A DNA stretch of 64,000 nt from Trema orientale. Taxonomy: Eukaryota; Streptophyta; Magnoliopsida; Rosales; Cannabaceae. Every line of letters begins with the position of its first letter. Position 1 is the stretch's first letter. Both the position numbers and the translations under genes were made by a program. Shown here piece by piece: positions 11,139 to 23,589 of the stretch. Location of the stretch: the NCBI GenBank assembly GCA_002914845.1, contig JXTC01000079.1, positions 737,207 to 801,206 of the forward strand, written 5' to 3'. The notes under the pieces are model-generated. The model did not search any database, had not been told where the DNA came from, and saw only the letters and a program-made list of their open reading frames with translations.

Positions 11139-11569
11139 ATGAGAAGTATTTTAAAGTCAACATTGCAGCTGCAACTTCAAATCAAAACTTCAAAATCCAA
11201 ACAAGTCCTATGAGAAGTATTTTAAAGTCAACTAGTACATGGCGGCAATGAGACGGGAGGAAATTAGAATTAGTAGCATTTTTATGAGGGCTAAGTTTTT
11301 AGTACCATAACTAACATTATCTAATCACTAAGGTTTTTTTTCCCCTAAAAATAATCGCAGGTGCACGGTATCGCAAACATGTAATATAATGATAATACTA
11401 CAACAGATTGAGAGTAAAGCACTGCCACTTATTCTGAGTGTATGTGAAAAAGTAAGAGAAATAGACAACATATATAATCTAGACCTTATACAGCAAAGAG
11501 ATTGAAAAAAAAAAAAATGAGAACACACAGGTGGCAAACGAAAGTCAGAGAGCACCAATAGCAGAAATC

Positions 11570-12310
11570 AAACCAAGACCCTGAAATAGACAACTTAGAC
11601 TTGCTACATCAGCAAGGATTCACAAAGACGAATACAGCTGCCATAAGTATCCCCGACAAAAAAAATAACAATAATGAAAAATAAATTAATGACAAAATAT
11701 CATGACTAACCCTGATATTTATGATAATTTTTGACTTAAATCTTTCAAAGAAAGTTCTAAGACACCATTCATGATGTCAAAAGAACTTTTCATGCTTCCT
11801 TGTATAGGTTATTAAAATACAGCAACCAGTTATGGCTCGTCCGATGTCTAATGACAATAAGTGTCACTGATTAGTCACACTTCTTCCAAAAGTACAGAGA
11901 ACAAAACAAAATATCAAGGAAACATCAAAGATAGAAATCAGTGTCCTTATTTTACAGATTTACAGCAGAGTGATAAGCAATATACTGGATCAGAGTGCTA
12001 GGGCCAAATCAAAAGAATCAAGAATAATATTACAAGACAATCTCAATAACTAAATGGCATACCTTGGGATTCAAAAGATCCATCCGATTTATAATTTCAT
12101 CCTAACATAAGAACAGGAACAATAAAGATAAAGTGAGAAGAATATAAATATTGGTTTAAAATAGCGACAAACATTTGACTTAGATATGATAAGTCAGACC
12201 AAAAAAAAAACTTTTGCAACCACCGGATTCTAGTGGTAAGACTATCCAATTAATATTGCCCATGACATTGCCCATTCTAACAGCTTACGCTTTGGGAGAA
12301 ATGAAAATCT

Positions 12311-12349
<39 letters not shown>

Positions 12350-13760
12350 AAACTTGCTCTAAGTAACATCTTTGGCTTGCTCAATGCAGAGTAGACCTAG
12401 GAAAGTCATAGACAATTTCCTAAATCAATAGACACAACCACTCAAATCAAATATAACTAGCAGGACAGTAACTTCAAACATAAAATCTTTGTTAATACCG
12501 TTTCCTTCACAGAAAATGATAGAAAAATAAATAAATAAAAAGTTACAAGATGACTATAGGCCATTAGCAGTATGTTTGCAAATGGCATGACATTGTTAGT
12601 CTAAAACTGAAACTTTTTCTTTCTCAGACTTATACAAAATGGATGAATAATCTTTCCTCCAAAATCCCGTAACAATTCCAATGACACGTTTTCTTGACAC
12701 ATAACGGCTGTTGATGTCAGAAAATACTTTGAACGACACAAAGCATCAATAACATGTACAGAGACAAAAGCATTAACCTGAGGAGGGGAAACAGAGTATA
12801 GAATATTAATTGAATAATGGTTTGAACTTATAAAACTCTAATCTGTATGATTTAAGCTCTATACATAAAAAGAAATTTTTTTTTTTTTTAAAAAAAAAAA
12901 AGGGCCCTCACATTTAATCGGCAGGTTTACACGAAATTCATTCTCAGAAAAAATTGTTCATATGTTCTTTAAAACTACCCTTTAGAACTCGACCAAATGT
13001 TTGAAGCACGGAAACTATAGTTTCGGGCGTCTTTTCACATGAAAGAAAACAACTTAAAAGTCATCTATATGGGAATCGTGTAATAGCATCTTTCATGAAA
13101 TTCAGGATCATGAATTGACATAAAAATATCATAGCATACATGCCATGAACCAAATAGCAAAAACACAACCCAAATGAAAACCAAAATAAAATTGAATGGC
13201 ACAAAAACTAGATTGAAAAGAAATGGAATCTATGAAAATCGAAACTGAAAGCTTACATGCCTTGAACGAATAGGGAACTGGAATGGAGAACTAGCGTTTT
13301 GATTTGATTTTTTTTTTTTTTTTTTTTTTGGGGTCTTCTCATGATCATTCCTTGTCATTGTTGCGCATCTTTATTGACCGAGACCCCAGGTTGAACAAAA
13401 TCCCCCAAAATCGTTTAGCTCCCTTTTCTATCCGATGCATTCCTTCTCGCGCTTAGGGGGCTGAGCCTGAGACCACAGACAAGACTCAGATAAAGGAAAC
13501 CCTCTCTGTTCAGAAGTGAGTCAGTCTAGTGGAGAGGTGGGAGAGTTGGAGCTTGGGCGGCTTGCACAGTCCAAGATATGTCGGCTGATAAGGTTTTTCT
13601 TTCCAATTTGGAGGAGAGAAGCACGATTTGGCCGCTAGTTTACAGGATTAGGATTTTGAGAGAGAGAGGGGGGCGTGGGTGTTTTTCTGCAAAACAATGG
13701 AAGGCAGAGTTTAGGGTAAATGAAAAGGATGAGGAGATCGTTTGGGTTAAAAAATAAAAA
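11570..13760 (-). other. Possible decayed multi-exon gene, identity unknown
   Basis: Several minus-strand hints suggest a former or non-standard gene. The block 13290-13740 is less AT-rich and leader-like and ends in a donor-like GTAAGC near 13257-13252. An open stretch near 12640-12780 follows a pyrimidine-AG acceptor (CCCCTCCTCAG). A perfect 39-bp AG/GT-bounded segment at 12063-12101 encodes DEIINRMDLLNPK. An open stretch ending near 11600 encodes a hydrophobic C-terminus (VIFFVGILMAAVFVFVNPC). No family was recognised and the pieces cannot be joined with confidence. It may be a pseudogene, an untranslated transcript, or coincidence. Confidence 0.22.
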
Positions 13761-15079
13761 ATAAAATTGGGGCTCCCCAACACAACAATTCTATAAGCAA
13801 GCATGAACTATCTTTCTCACGAATACCGTGTTTAATAATTAACAAAATTAATTTAATCATAACTTTATTTGAAGACAAATCGAAAAGGAAATTTGCGTAA
13901 AAATTAATTGAAAACGAATTAAAAGAAAGCAAAGCAAAATTAATAAAGATAACAATTCGATAATTTAAAGACTTGTTTCTGATTTTACCAACATTTTTTA
14001 TTTTAAAAGTGAGGCTTAACTAATGACCACCACTTACTACAAATTAAAGGAAAATGACACACACATTAATCATATTTAATTCTCCTAATTTAATAAATCA
14101 AGTTCAATTGTATATGTTGACAGTGAATTATTAATCTTTTTCAAGCATTAATAATTTTAATTCGATAAGCAAATTTTCTATATCTTTGTGAAAATTCTAA
14201 ATTAGTCAAATTTCATTAAGAACAAAAAATTTATAAACTACTACACAAATCACATAGATACTCTATTCTATGTCATTTTCCAATTAGGGCTAATTTAATT
14301 TATATTTCTCAATCATAAATTAAATTCTAAATCATGAAATTGTTGATCAGACATTCATCTATTAAGAATAAATAAAAATATATATATATATATATCAAAA
14401 TAAACCATCAATTTAATTAACTAAAAGAAATTAAACAATCATAATCCAATTATATTGTAGTCTTAGAAAAGAAAATTTAGTTTATAGCTAAATTAAAAAA
14501 AAAACATAATTCTAGATATAAAGAATAAGAAAGAAGAAAAACTCTTAAAGCAAATTTGAGTTGTAGTGTGTTCGTCTCTATTTTGTGTTGTTCTTCTCTT
14601 TCTTTTGGTTCCTCACTCTTTCTCTTTATCCGTCTAAAACTCTCAAAACTCGTCCAAAAATAAGTCCTCTTTATAGATTTTTTTCCACTCAATGCTAAAA
14701 TAGTAATAAAAAGATGTTTCAACACTTTTGAACCCGCAAAGGTCCAAACACCAGTGCTAAGGTGCTCACAAATTTTTCCCCTTTCCTTCTTTCTTTTTTT
14801 TTTAATTTTTTTTTCCAAAATCTAATGTTGGCTTAAGAATCACCCGTGGTCGAAAATCCTAAGCTCGCACAAATCCATCTTTTGATTGGCTGACAGAAAA
14901 GATAAAATAAACACGCTAACGTGACTACGTGTAACAAGAGCACAAACCACATGCACGAAGGTTGAGCCGCATATGATCCAACTGCTGCAAGAAACCACAG
15001 TTGCGCTGATGCCTGGGCCCCACTTGTCGGCTCCCACTCACCTATTGCTCCGCGTGAAATACGCGCACTATTATGATGC
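13761..15079. other. AT-rich intergenic DNA left of the LINE
   Basis: No gene is supported. A (TA)n run is near 14379-14395. On the minus strand 14480-14700 has a TATAAAG-type box followed by a polypurine/pyrimidine leader, which could be the transcribed part of an old LTR, but no LTR boundaries or protein domains were found. 14830-15079 is less AT-rich and ends in the left target-site duplication of the LINE. Confidence 0.4.
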
Positions 15080-15092
15080 ATTTAGGCTATCT
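15080..15092 (+). repeat. Left target-site duplication of the LINE
   Basis: ATTTAGGCTATCT, identical to 21225-21237 at the other end of the LINE. It is followed at once by the poly-T run that is the element's 3' poly-A tail on the minus strand. Confidence 0.9.
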
Positions 15093-15162
15093 TTTTTTTT
15101 TTGGTAAAGGATGCGTTAATTGAACAAAACAGAGCCCGAAGGCTTACAAAACAGAGAGCAAG

Positions 15163-18100
15163 CTAATCCCACCAGAAGTGATCCTGGCAAACAGCAGCAG
15201 ATACTTCCGAAGGATTTAGAGTATCAAAAGAACTACAAACATAAGCCCATGACGCCAGATTATGGGCAAAGTAATTACATTCCCTAGAAACAAAGGTAAT
15301 AACAACTTGAGAAAAAGAAATCATCAAGTCACGCATTTGTTTGAACACGTGAGTAGCTTGCCATGGAACTTCAGAACCACCGTTCCAACTGTTCAACAGG
15401 TTCAGACAATCTGATTCTACGACCACATAAGGCCAAGAATAAGCTCGAGCTACTTCTAAACCGAGGAGCATAGCCAAGGCCTCAGCCGTTATCGGGTCAG
15501 GAGAGCTAAGGAGTGTCGTTTTAATGGCCAAGACAACGCCCTGGTGATCTCGAGCTACAGCAGCTCCAACAGACTCCTCTGCCCGAATAGCAGCGTCAAC
15601 GTTGATCTTGATCCAGGGAGTCGGGGGCAATTCCCAACGAGCTGGACCTGCAGGTAGGGATTGAGTGGAGCTGTAGAAGGCAAATGAGTTGCAAACAGAC
15701 CGAAGAATAGTATTGATTTGTTTAGGGGCTTCACCATGAACGATTGCATTCCTTTCCATCCAGATGGCTTCGACCATCGTAGCCGTCAATAAAAGAAAAT
15801 CAAGGAAGGCAGGATGGTCTTTCGGAAGAATAGCTCCAGTAAAAATCTTAGCTCAAGGAGTCCACACATCTGATATCCTCCGTACGAATCCCCCATTGAG
15901 AAGCATACCATAAAGCCTTAGCCCATTGACATTCCCAGAATAAATGAATAATTGATTCAGGTTCCTCACCACAGAGCGGGCAAGCTGTTAAACTTAATTC
16001 CATCCGTCCACTTAATAGCTCTCGCGTCGTGAGTGCATTGTTGATGATTCTCCACCAAAGTAATTTATGTCTTGGGTGTAAACGGGACCTCCAAATAGAT
16101 TTCCATAGTTCAGCTGTACCTTGGTCTATACCAATATTACGGGAGTGAACTACCGCCTGATATAAGCTGAGAACTGTGAATCCACCAGAAGTCGACAAAG
16201 CCCAAAAACAAGGACAAGATCTGTCCCGATAGCTAACTGGGATCGGAATTCTTAGAATCGCCCGAATCGATCTCACATCAAATAATTGGAATAACATTTA
16301 GCGATCCCAGCTTCCAGAGGGTGAGATTAAGTCTTCAAGACGGACTGGTTGAGTATCTAATCCCGGTTGTTTAGGCCTCGGTCGAAAGCCTCCTAATGAT
16401 GGAATCCAGGGGTCGTTCCAAATATCAACAGCTCCTCCTTGCCGGATCCGTCGGCAAGCCCCTAACTTAAGTAGGTCTCTACTTCTCAAAATAGCTTTCC
16501 AGATCCAAGAGTCAGTTGCCCGAGCCTGTACTAGGAGAAAATCATTACCTCGTAAATACTTAGTCTGAACAAGATCATACCAGAGGGATTTTTCTTTTGT
16601 CAAGAGTTTCCATCCCCATTTTGCCAAAAACACCTCATTGACAATGTGCATACGGCGAAAACCCAGCCCTCCAAGCAACTTAGGTTTACAACAATCATTC
16701 CATGATTTTAGATACAAATGGTGTTTTTCGAAGGAGAACCCCCACCAGAAGTCTCGTATGACCGCATCAAGCTTGGAACAAGTAGCCTTCGGAACAGGAA
16801 CCGACATAAGAGTATATGCCAGTATGGCCAAACCCACCGACTTCGCAAGAACATCCCGCCCTGCTCTCGAAAGACAGCGAGCTTTCCATTCGGCTAGCTT
16901 ATTTTGCACCCTATCAATTACATCTTTGAAATCATTTACTTTCCCTCGAGAGAGTATAAATGGTAGACCCAAGTACCGGTCTTGCCCCCGAAGTGGCTTA
17001 AAACCCAACATCTGGATAAGATCTCTTACTTTACCCCCTCTCAAGTTTCGGCTAAAATAGACATTGGATTTATCTCCGTTGACTTTTTGGCCTGACCAAG
17101 AACAGTAAGTGTTGAGACAATAGAAGAATGCCCGAGCTTCACCCCGTGTGGCCCTCCCACAGAGTAAGACATCATCTGTAAAAGCCAAGTATGTGAACCC
17201 TGGCCCAGAACTCAATAACTTGATTCCCCTAATGCTACCTTCCAACTCGACCCTCTCCAGTAGTTTAGATAGAATCTCTCCACACAAAATAAAAAGGTAA
17301 GGAGAGATAGGATCACCTTGGCGAATTCCCCGCTCCAGCTTAACCTTACTGAAAGGAGTTCTATTTAGCAAAATAGTGGATGAGGGGGTGGTAACACAAG
17401 CCATGACCCAGTTAACGAAGGACGGTGGAAAGCCGAATCGGAGGACCACCGTTTTGATAAATGGCCACTCCAGTCGGTCATAGACTTTTTCCATATCTAG
17501 CTTCATTATCATTAGACCATGCCTCCCTTTTTTGGTTCTCAAAGAATGAACTAGCTCTTGCGCAACCAAAGTATTATCACCGATACTGCGACCTTGCACA
17601 AACGCATTCTGGTTAGGCGAGATGAGCTCATCTAAATATGGTTTGATTCGATTGGCAAGGAGCTTCGAGATAATCTTATAGGTTGTATTGCAAAGGCTTA
17701 TTAGGCGGTAATCATTCAACTTGACTGGGTTATCAACCTTAGGTATAAGGACAATGTTCGCCTCGTTCATGCATGGAAGAAGCTGCCCAGAAGTAAAGAA
17801 GTCTTGCACCATAAGAATGACATCATTGCCTACGATTGGCCAATAAGTCTTATAAAATAAGCCTGGCATACCATCTGGGCCCGGGGCCTTCATTGGGTTC
17901 ATGCTAGCCAGCACGTCAATTATTTCCTCTCTCATAGGAATCTTTAATAGGGCATCAAGTCCTCGAAGATCAATTTGTGGCAGCAACAAGCCATCTAAGT
18001 CCGTAGGACAATCCGTGTTTTGGGAAGAGAACAGTGATTGGAACTTCATAGTCAGAGCACTACCAATGGCGTCCCGTCCATCGAGCCAACATCCATCATT

Positions 18101-19246
18101 ACCTTTCACGTAGTTAAGATGGTTACTTCTTCGACGGGCCATAGTAGTCAAAAAGAAAAACTTTGTGCATCGATCCCCTTTTACCAACCAATTAACCCTT
18201 GACTTCTGTCTCCAAAGAATTTCTTCCTTGATCAGTAAATCATTCAACCGGCATGTTGCCATCTGTTCCGCAAGTAAATTTTCATTAAAATCAGGTCCTT
18301 TTTGAGCCTCCTCAACTGCCAACTTAGCATCTGCCAATTGCTTTTGAACATTGCCAAACTGGTTTTTATTCCACTGTTTCAACTCTCGCCTCGATTCCTT
18401 GATTCTTCTCACCAACCTTCTAGCATGGGGAAAACGAGGGGCCACTGACCAGGCGTGTTTCACTACCCAGTGACTTCGTATGTCGTGGACCCACATAGCC
18501 TCAAAACGGAACGGTCTCGCACCCCCATCGACATCCCCATTAGTATTCAACACAACTGGGCAATGATCAGAGGTGGTTTCCGCAAGATTTTTTACTAGTG
18601 CCCTCGGGAATAAAGTACACCATTCGCCGGTTGCAACGGCTCGATCAAGCCGAGCTCTTTGGAATAACATTCCGCCACGCCTCCTATTCCAAGTAAATTG
18701 TGGTCCCGAAAAGCCCAAGTCAATACATCCCAAAGAATTCATACAATCCCTCAGTGCTGACGAGGAGGAAGCGGAGCCTCCAGTGTTGGACCCAGAGGTC
18801 TAGGACTCATTATCCTGCAAAGTACCATTGAAATCACCAAACAAAAGTTTAGGAGTGGAAGTACGAGCAAGCAAACCTGGGAGGTTCTACCAAAAGGAAC
18901 GTCGGGCCGCTACCATTGGCGGACCATACACTGCCGAGAAGCACCAAGGAGAGCCCGGTGGATCCGAATACACAATACAAGAAATTAGGTTCCTTGATTG
19001 AAAGTGGGGTTCCAAGTCCACACCATCGCGCCACGCGATGCATAACCCCCCGGACCTTCCAATAGCTGGAGCAAGACAGAGGTTATAGAAATGTAACTGT
19101 CGAAGACGAGCTCGAACCCGGTCTTCCTTGATCATTAGTTCAGACAACACTAGCACGTCTAGCTGGAATTGATGAACCATCACCCGAAGATTTTGAACCA
19201 CCAAGGGTTGGGCCAACCCTCGGCAGTTCCAAGCAATGATTATCAT
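15163..19246 (-). pseudogene. LINE ORF2: endonuclease, reverse transcriptase, RNase H
   Basis: ATG at 19246 begins the AP-endonuclease domain (IIAWNCRGLAQP, VYGPP). The frame continues to 15848 with four in-frame stops: TAG at 18887, TAG near 18802, TAA at 16298 and TAA at 15848. A frameshift just after leads into 15789-15163. The RT core (about 17950-16900) shows the expected order: MKAPGPDGMPGLFYK, LISLCNTTYKIISKLLANRI, LDMEKVYDRLEW, RQGDPISPYLF, then the catalytic motif FTDD (17171-17182) where FADD is usual. The zf-RVT Cys/His motif lies in 16297-15848 (CPLCGEEPESIIHLFWEC). The RNase H domain (NVDAAIRAEE, AEALAMLLGLE, ESDCLNLL) is in 15789-15163. The domain set is complete, but the stops and the Ala-to-Thr change make this copy unlikely to move by itself. 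Confidence 0.93.
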
Positions 19247-20964
19247 GGCGACGGTGGAGACACCTTTGGGCCGGTCTCCATAGCCCCAAGCCGAAAAACC
19301 AAACTATCAACCTCCGCCAATGGGCTTCCATCAATGGGTACCCCTTCAGTAATTCGCTCCCTATTAAGTCTTCCCTTGGCCCTTGCCCTTTGTTTCCACC
19401 GTCCTCTGGATGAGCTAGTGGAACCTAGAGAGTAAGAACCATGTGAGAACTGAGCAGGAGAGATTGGTAGAGGCGATTGATGAGCAGCTGACTCTGCTTG
19501 CGTATCAACTGCTGACCCTGATTGTATCGCTGCAACCGACTGAGCTAGTTTGGCCACGTCTAGTTTTGTAGGCCATTGGGGCATATCAGATGGATGAGCT
19601 ATGGGGAGTATAAAGGATTGGGCCTTCCTTTTGAGAGAAGGCATTATGGGTCCCTCCAAGGATAAACCCCTTTGGGCCCTCCATTCCTCCATAGTTGGAG
19701 CCGGTGTTAAGAGAGCCTGATGGGCCCGATATTGGTCCACCTCGCATGGGGACATCATTTCTTCTAATATATCATTAAAATATTCTTCGGGATGATAGCA
19801 ACGGTCAATTAAAATATCTGGGAAAGTACCTCCATATTTTGCCGCTCCTTTCCTCTGTTTCCTGTCAAACTGCCTCGGTCCTTGTCCTGATTCATTTGTT
19901 TCTACCATTTGAATCTCCATGACCGATGTTTCCCCATTTGTGAAACTCCTCCTTTGCAGGTTAAGACCTCCCTCTGTTGCAAACATAGCTGAGGAAATTG
20001 TGTTGACCGTGACAGCAAGCCTCAGTACATCACATGTCTCTGGCACCGAGTCATCCAATCTACCCTTCTCGGATCTCCTCCGATCTGTCTGCAAACTCCG
20101 ATGTAGTGAATTTTCTCCGAGCGCTATAGTACGAGAGTCACCAAGGCTTTCTGAATCACCCTGTATCTTCCTCCCTACCAAAGATTGATTATGAAAACAT
20201 GAGGGAATTTCATTCTCTGCTCAGAGCCAAGGTCCATAAAGCGCCACCCGCACAACCTTATTAGAAATAGAAGCTCCCTCCGAAGCATTACAGAGTCGAT
20301 GATCATGACCGAGCGTTCCACATTTGAAACAAAAGTCCTGAAGTCTCTCATACTTAAATTGGATCCATCTAGGATTCCCCCTCTTTCTTTTTTGGAAGAA
20401 CCCTGCTACGAAAGGTTTAAAAACTAGCATCTCCACTTTAGCTCTCACAAAATCTCCAGGGAAGAAAACACCTAGTGACCGTCGATCAATCTCAATCAGC
20501 TTACCAATCCGGGCCACTATGAGTCGCACATTAGCTTCAGAGATAGAGTCTCGTGGTAGACCCATGAATCTAACCCAGAAAGTGATTGAAACAAAGTTCA
20601 CTTCCCGCACTGACAAATTGGGTGGGACCTCCTTCACTATAAAAATTTCCCTGTTTATCGTCCAAGGACTCTTTCCCAAAATCCTGACTTTCTCTCGGGC
20701 ATTGGGAAATACTATGGTGAACTTATTCTTCTCCAGCTCCGTAATCTTGAGGCCTTTCGTTATACCCCACATCTGAGAAACTATCGTTTTAATGAAGTTC
20801 GCAGAGTGAGGTTTAAAAGATAGCAACTTACCGACGGCGAGTACAAGTTGACTCTCGTTGTGTGAATCATCATTAGTTAACAACTCAAGAGGTTCATCAA
20901 AACAATGAAGATTCGAAGTATGAGACACAAGTAGATCGACATCAGTAAAGTCGTCTTCCTCCAT
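19243..20964 (-). pseudogene. LINE ORF1: DUF4283 plus zinc-knuckle protein
   Basis: One frame of 573 codons from ATG at 20964 to TGA at 19243-19245, broken by a single in-frame TGA at 20221. The N-terminal part carries a DUF4283-like region (GLKITELEKNKFTIVFPN, RFMGLPRD) and a CCHC zinc knuckle (CFKCGTLGHDHRLC, near 20290-20336). The C-terminal part is low-complexity. The protein would bind element RNA. Its stop overlaps the ORF2 start as ATGA, suggesting coupled translation in the active ancestor. Confidence 0.9.
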
Positions 20965-21224
20965 AATACACCAGTCTAGTAGGAGTTAACCCAATCTCAT
21001 GAAGAGAACACTACTCCGAAGAGAGCGAAAGAGAACATTTATTTTCTTTGAGCTTTGACTAGGACTCAGCGAGGCCATGAAAGTACTACTTAATTGACAC
21101 AATGTTATTGATGACATGCAATATTAACATGATGAATATGTCATGTTTTTATAAGTTGAATACATCTGAGTTCGAGAAATTATGGAAATATAAGGCCCGG
21201 CCTAGTGCCCGAGTCTGTTTGAGT

Positions 21225-21237
21225 ATTTAGGCTATCT
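21225..21237 (+). repeat. Right target-site duplication of the LINE
   Basis: ATTTAGGCTATCT, perfect copy of 15080-15092. The last bases (GGCTATCT) are also the start of the adjacent MITE, so the LINE split that MITE from its own left flank. Confidence 0.9.
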
Positions 21238-22126
21238 CTAACCTATAACACTAAAATGGTGTAATTTTTATACTAAAATGGTGTAACTTTCACATTATTT
21301 CATAAGTTGAACTCTAACCCATTACACTAAAAAGAATATCCCTTTCTATTCTTTATCTTTTTGGTCCTTCAACAATTAATTTATTTTACAAAACTACTAC
21401 ATCTATATATTACTTGACACATTATTGCAAATTATTAGAAAAAAAAATATTCTAATAAGTTAACAATACTAAAAATTAATAAATTACTTTTTATTAACTA
21501 AATATTAGATTTAATAAAACATTAGGAAAAAAAAAACACAACGTTTAGGAGGATTCGGCACCGATCTTCCGGAGTAATAAGTTATTGTTTTCATTTATGT
21601 TAATGTTATTTTAGTTTCTTGCTACAATTCTTGTTTTTATTGTTTTAGTTTATGCCTTATTTGCTAAAATATTGTTGGAAACTTAGCTATGTTGTTATTA
21701 TTTTAGTTTATGTTGTATTTGCTAAACTGTTGTTGGAATTTTAGTTTATATTGGCATTTAGTGTTAATTTTCCGCATATTATGAAGTTTTTAGATCATGA
21801 ATTTTAATGAGTAATTATATTTTAATAATTATTAATACTTGTATTATTTAGTTTAAATTATAATCAAATCAAATTAAATATGAAATAAATTAAATCATTA
21901 TAGATAATAAAGGGTAATAAAAAAAGATATATTGAGAATAAATTTGTAGGAAATTATAAAGGTGGGGTTATTGGAGAAATAAAAAAATTTGAATAGTATT
22001 ACACCAAATTTGGTGTAATACTATTCATTACACGAAATTTGGTGTAACAAATAGTGTTGCATTGGAGAGGATTTTTAACACCAAAATAGTGTTTTACACC
22101 AATTTGGTGCAACGTTGGAGATGCCC
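21230..22126. mobile_element. Tourist-like MITE or Harbinger derivative, about 0.9 kb
   Basis: The left end GGCTATCTCTAACC and the right end (read backwards) GGGCATCTCCAACG are related termini. Subterminal GGTGTAA/TTACACC motifs recur near both ends. Outside them is TTA on each side (21227-21229 and 22127-22129), the 3-bp duplication typical of PIF/Harbinger. The centre is AT-rich without coding capacity. The left flank was later separated by the LINE insertion. Confidence 0.65.
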
Positions 22127-22379
22127 TTAGAGCTGGAATTAACGGCCACGATCACGTCTTAACTCTCCTTCTCTTCACGCATGCCTGGAACTTATATAGA
22201 GTAACATGTAAAAAAATATCTTCAACTATGCAATTTTTATACTTTTAACCCTAAATTTTGAACTCAAAAAACAAAAGCCCTAATATTTTGAATTTTGAAA
22301 AATCTATACCCTCTATCCACCATTTTTGCCAATTTATGTTATAAAAAGACAATTTTGCCCCTCATTTAACAATTTAGTT

Positions 22380-22690
22380 TTTATGATTTTCTTATAAAGT
22401 TTTTTTTTCCTTTCTTTTTTTTTGTGAACCAATAATTTACGTTTTGTTTATTTTGTTTTTATTTTTTTTAGGGGAGGGGGTGGAACCAACCATGCTGGAA
22501 TTCATTCTTATAAGTTTTTTTTTTGTTGTTTGGGAACCAACTATGTTTTTTTTTTTTCTTACAAGTTTTTCTTTTCTTTTCTGTTTTGGAAACTAGTTGT
22601 GTCTTTTTTTCTAGGTGGGGGAACCACCGTTCATGAATTTTATTTTTTTGGGGTTTAGAAAACCAACAAGTTGTATAGTTGTAAGACAAA
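22380..22690. repeat. T-rich imperfect tandem region
   Basis: Three to four degenerate units of roughly 60-70 bp alternate a GGGAACCAAC-type core (GGAACCAACCATG, GGGAACCAACTATG, GGAAACTAGTTGTG, GGAACCACCGTTCATG) with long T-runs and TTACAAG-type links. No coding sequence. Confidence 0.5.
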
Positions 22691-22779
22691 AAATAAAAAA
22701 ATTAGATCATTACTTTTCTCAATTTATATTGTTATTGTAATTTCTAAAAGAAGAAAAAAAAATCTAAGAACTAATTTAT

Positions 22780-23560
22780 TGTTAAGTATTAGGGGTGGAA
22801 AAAGAAATATTTAATAAGGGATATTTTTGTACATAATATATGTTGTGTGGTAATTTGTCAAACGACACGTGTAAGCATGGATGGCAAAACTGTATAAGGC
22901 ATGGAAGAAAAAAGTGCGGAAGATAAAAGTATATAGAAGCACAAAAGATAGAAGTGCAGAAGATAGAAGCATGGAAGATGGAAACATGTAAAAGCGTGGA
23001 AGATAAAGCATGTAGAAGCGCGGAAGACATGTTGAAGCTTGGAAAACAAGAGCGATCACTAACTTGGGCAAAATCAGTAGAAGTCACCATAACTCGAAAA
23101 GGGGATTGCATTTTGGAAAAGAAACCATGTCCCTAAAAATACGGAACGGTTGTGCCCATAGGTGGTCTCGAACCACGACTTCGTATTTTCTGGCACTCAC
23201 CCATTACCGAAAAAATCGCAGTAGTGGTTGTGAGCCATAACTTATAAAATCGGCCAAAGCTCTCCTCTATAAATAGGAGAGGCATAGGCTAACTTAAAAA
23301 GAGAGAGAGAAAGAAAAGGGGAGAGTACCAAAACTCTGTCAAAATTGTAACTCGAAGAAATACTCAGTAAAATAACTATGGATGTAGGCTTTTGATTTGG
23401 GGCTGAACCATATTAAAAACTTGGTGTCGTTTATTTTTATGAGTTTAGTACTTTTTACCAGTTTTGTATTTCTTTATATTTCGAGTTTTTTGAATTATTT
23501 TCTTTCAATTCTACTCTAAGGATTGGTGGAATTCTGTGTTGACAAAAACCTCCATCTATA
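22780..23560 (+). mobile_element. LTR-like remnant (possible solo LTR) with minisatellite
   Basis: The + strand shows a layout common in plant LTRs: a TATA box CTATAAATAG near 23270, a leader with GAGAGAGAGAAAG, then GGATGTAGGC...GGGCTGAACCATATTAAAAACTTGGTGTCG (about 23383-23430), which resembles the R-U5 portion of Ty3-type LTRs. Exact TG...CA ends and a 5-bp duplication were not identified, and no internal domains or primer-binding site follow. The call is a probable solo LTR or fragment. Confidence 0.4.
22885..23045 (+). repeat. Minisatellite of about 15-bp AGAAGCATGGAAGAT units
   Basis: Variants of AGAAGYRYGGAAGAT repeat roughly nine to ten times with point changes and small indels. The array produces an artificial basic-acidic open frame on the + strand, which is not called as a gene. 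Confidence 0.75.
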
Positions 23561-23589
23561 ATATAAATTTATAAGGTGTGTGGAAAGAA

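Larger units (their letters stand above)
15093..21224 (-). mobile_element. L1-type LINE with RNase H, nearly full length
   Basis: A 6.1-kb non-LTR retrotransposon in minus orientation, bounded by perfect 13-bp duplications and ending in poly-A (poly-T on the + strand, 15093-15102). It has a 5' UTR (about 260 bp before ORF1), ORF1 (zinc-knuckle RNA-binding protein) and ORF2 (endonuclease, reverse transcriptase, zf-RVT, RNase H). The RNase H domain after the RT marks a plant L1-RNH type. Damage is limited to one stop in ORF1 and a few stops plus one frameshift in ORF2, and the duplications are still perfect, so insertion is comparatively recent. It landed at the outer edge of the MITE at 21230-22126. 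Confidence 0.95.

Noticed and set aside
14833..15081. 82-codon minus-strand frame
   Set aside because: Hydrophobic stretches but no family match, and it is cut by the LINE target site; composition explains it.
16638..20776. Plus-strand frames within 16.6-20.8 kb
   Set aside because: They are antisense shadows of the LINE coding frames.
22811..23136. Frames of 60-109 codons on both strands
   Set aside because: They follow the periodicity of the AGAAGCATGGAAGAT minisatellite and are a product of the repeat.
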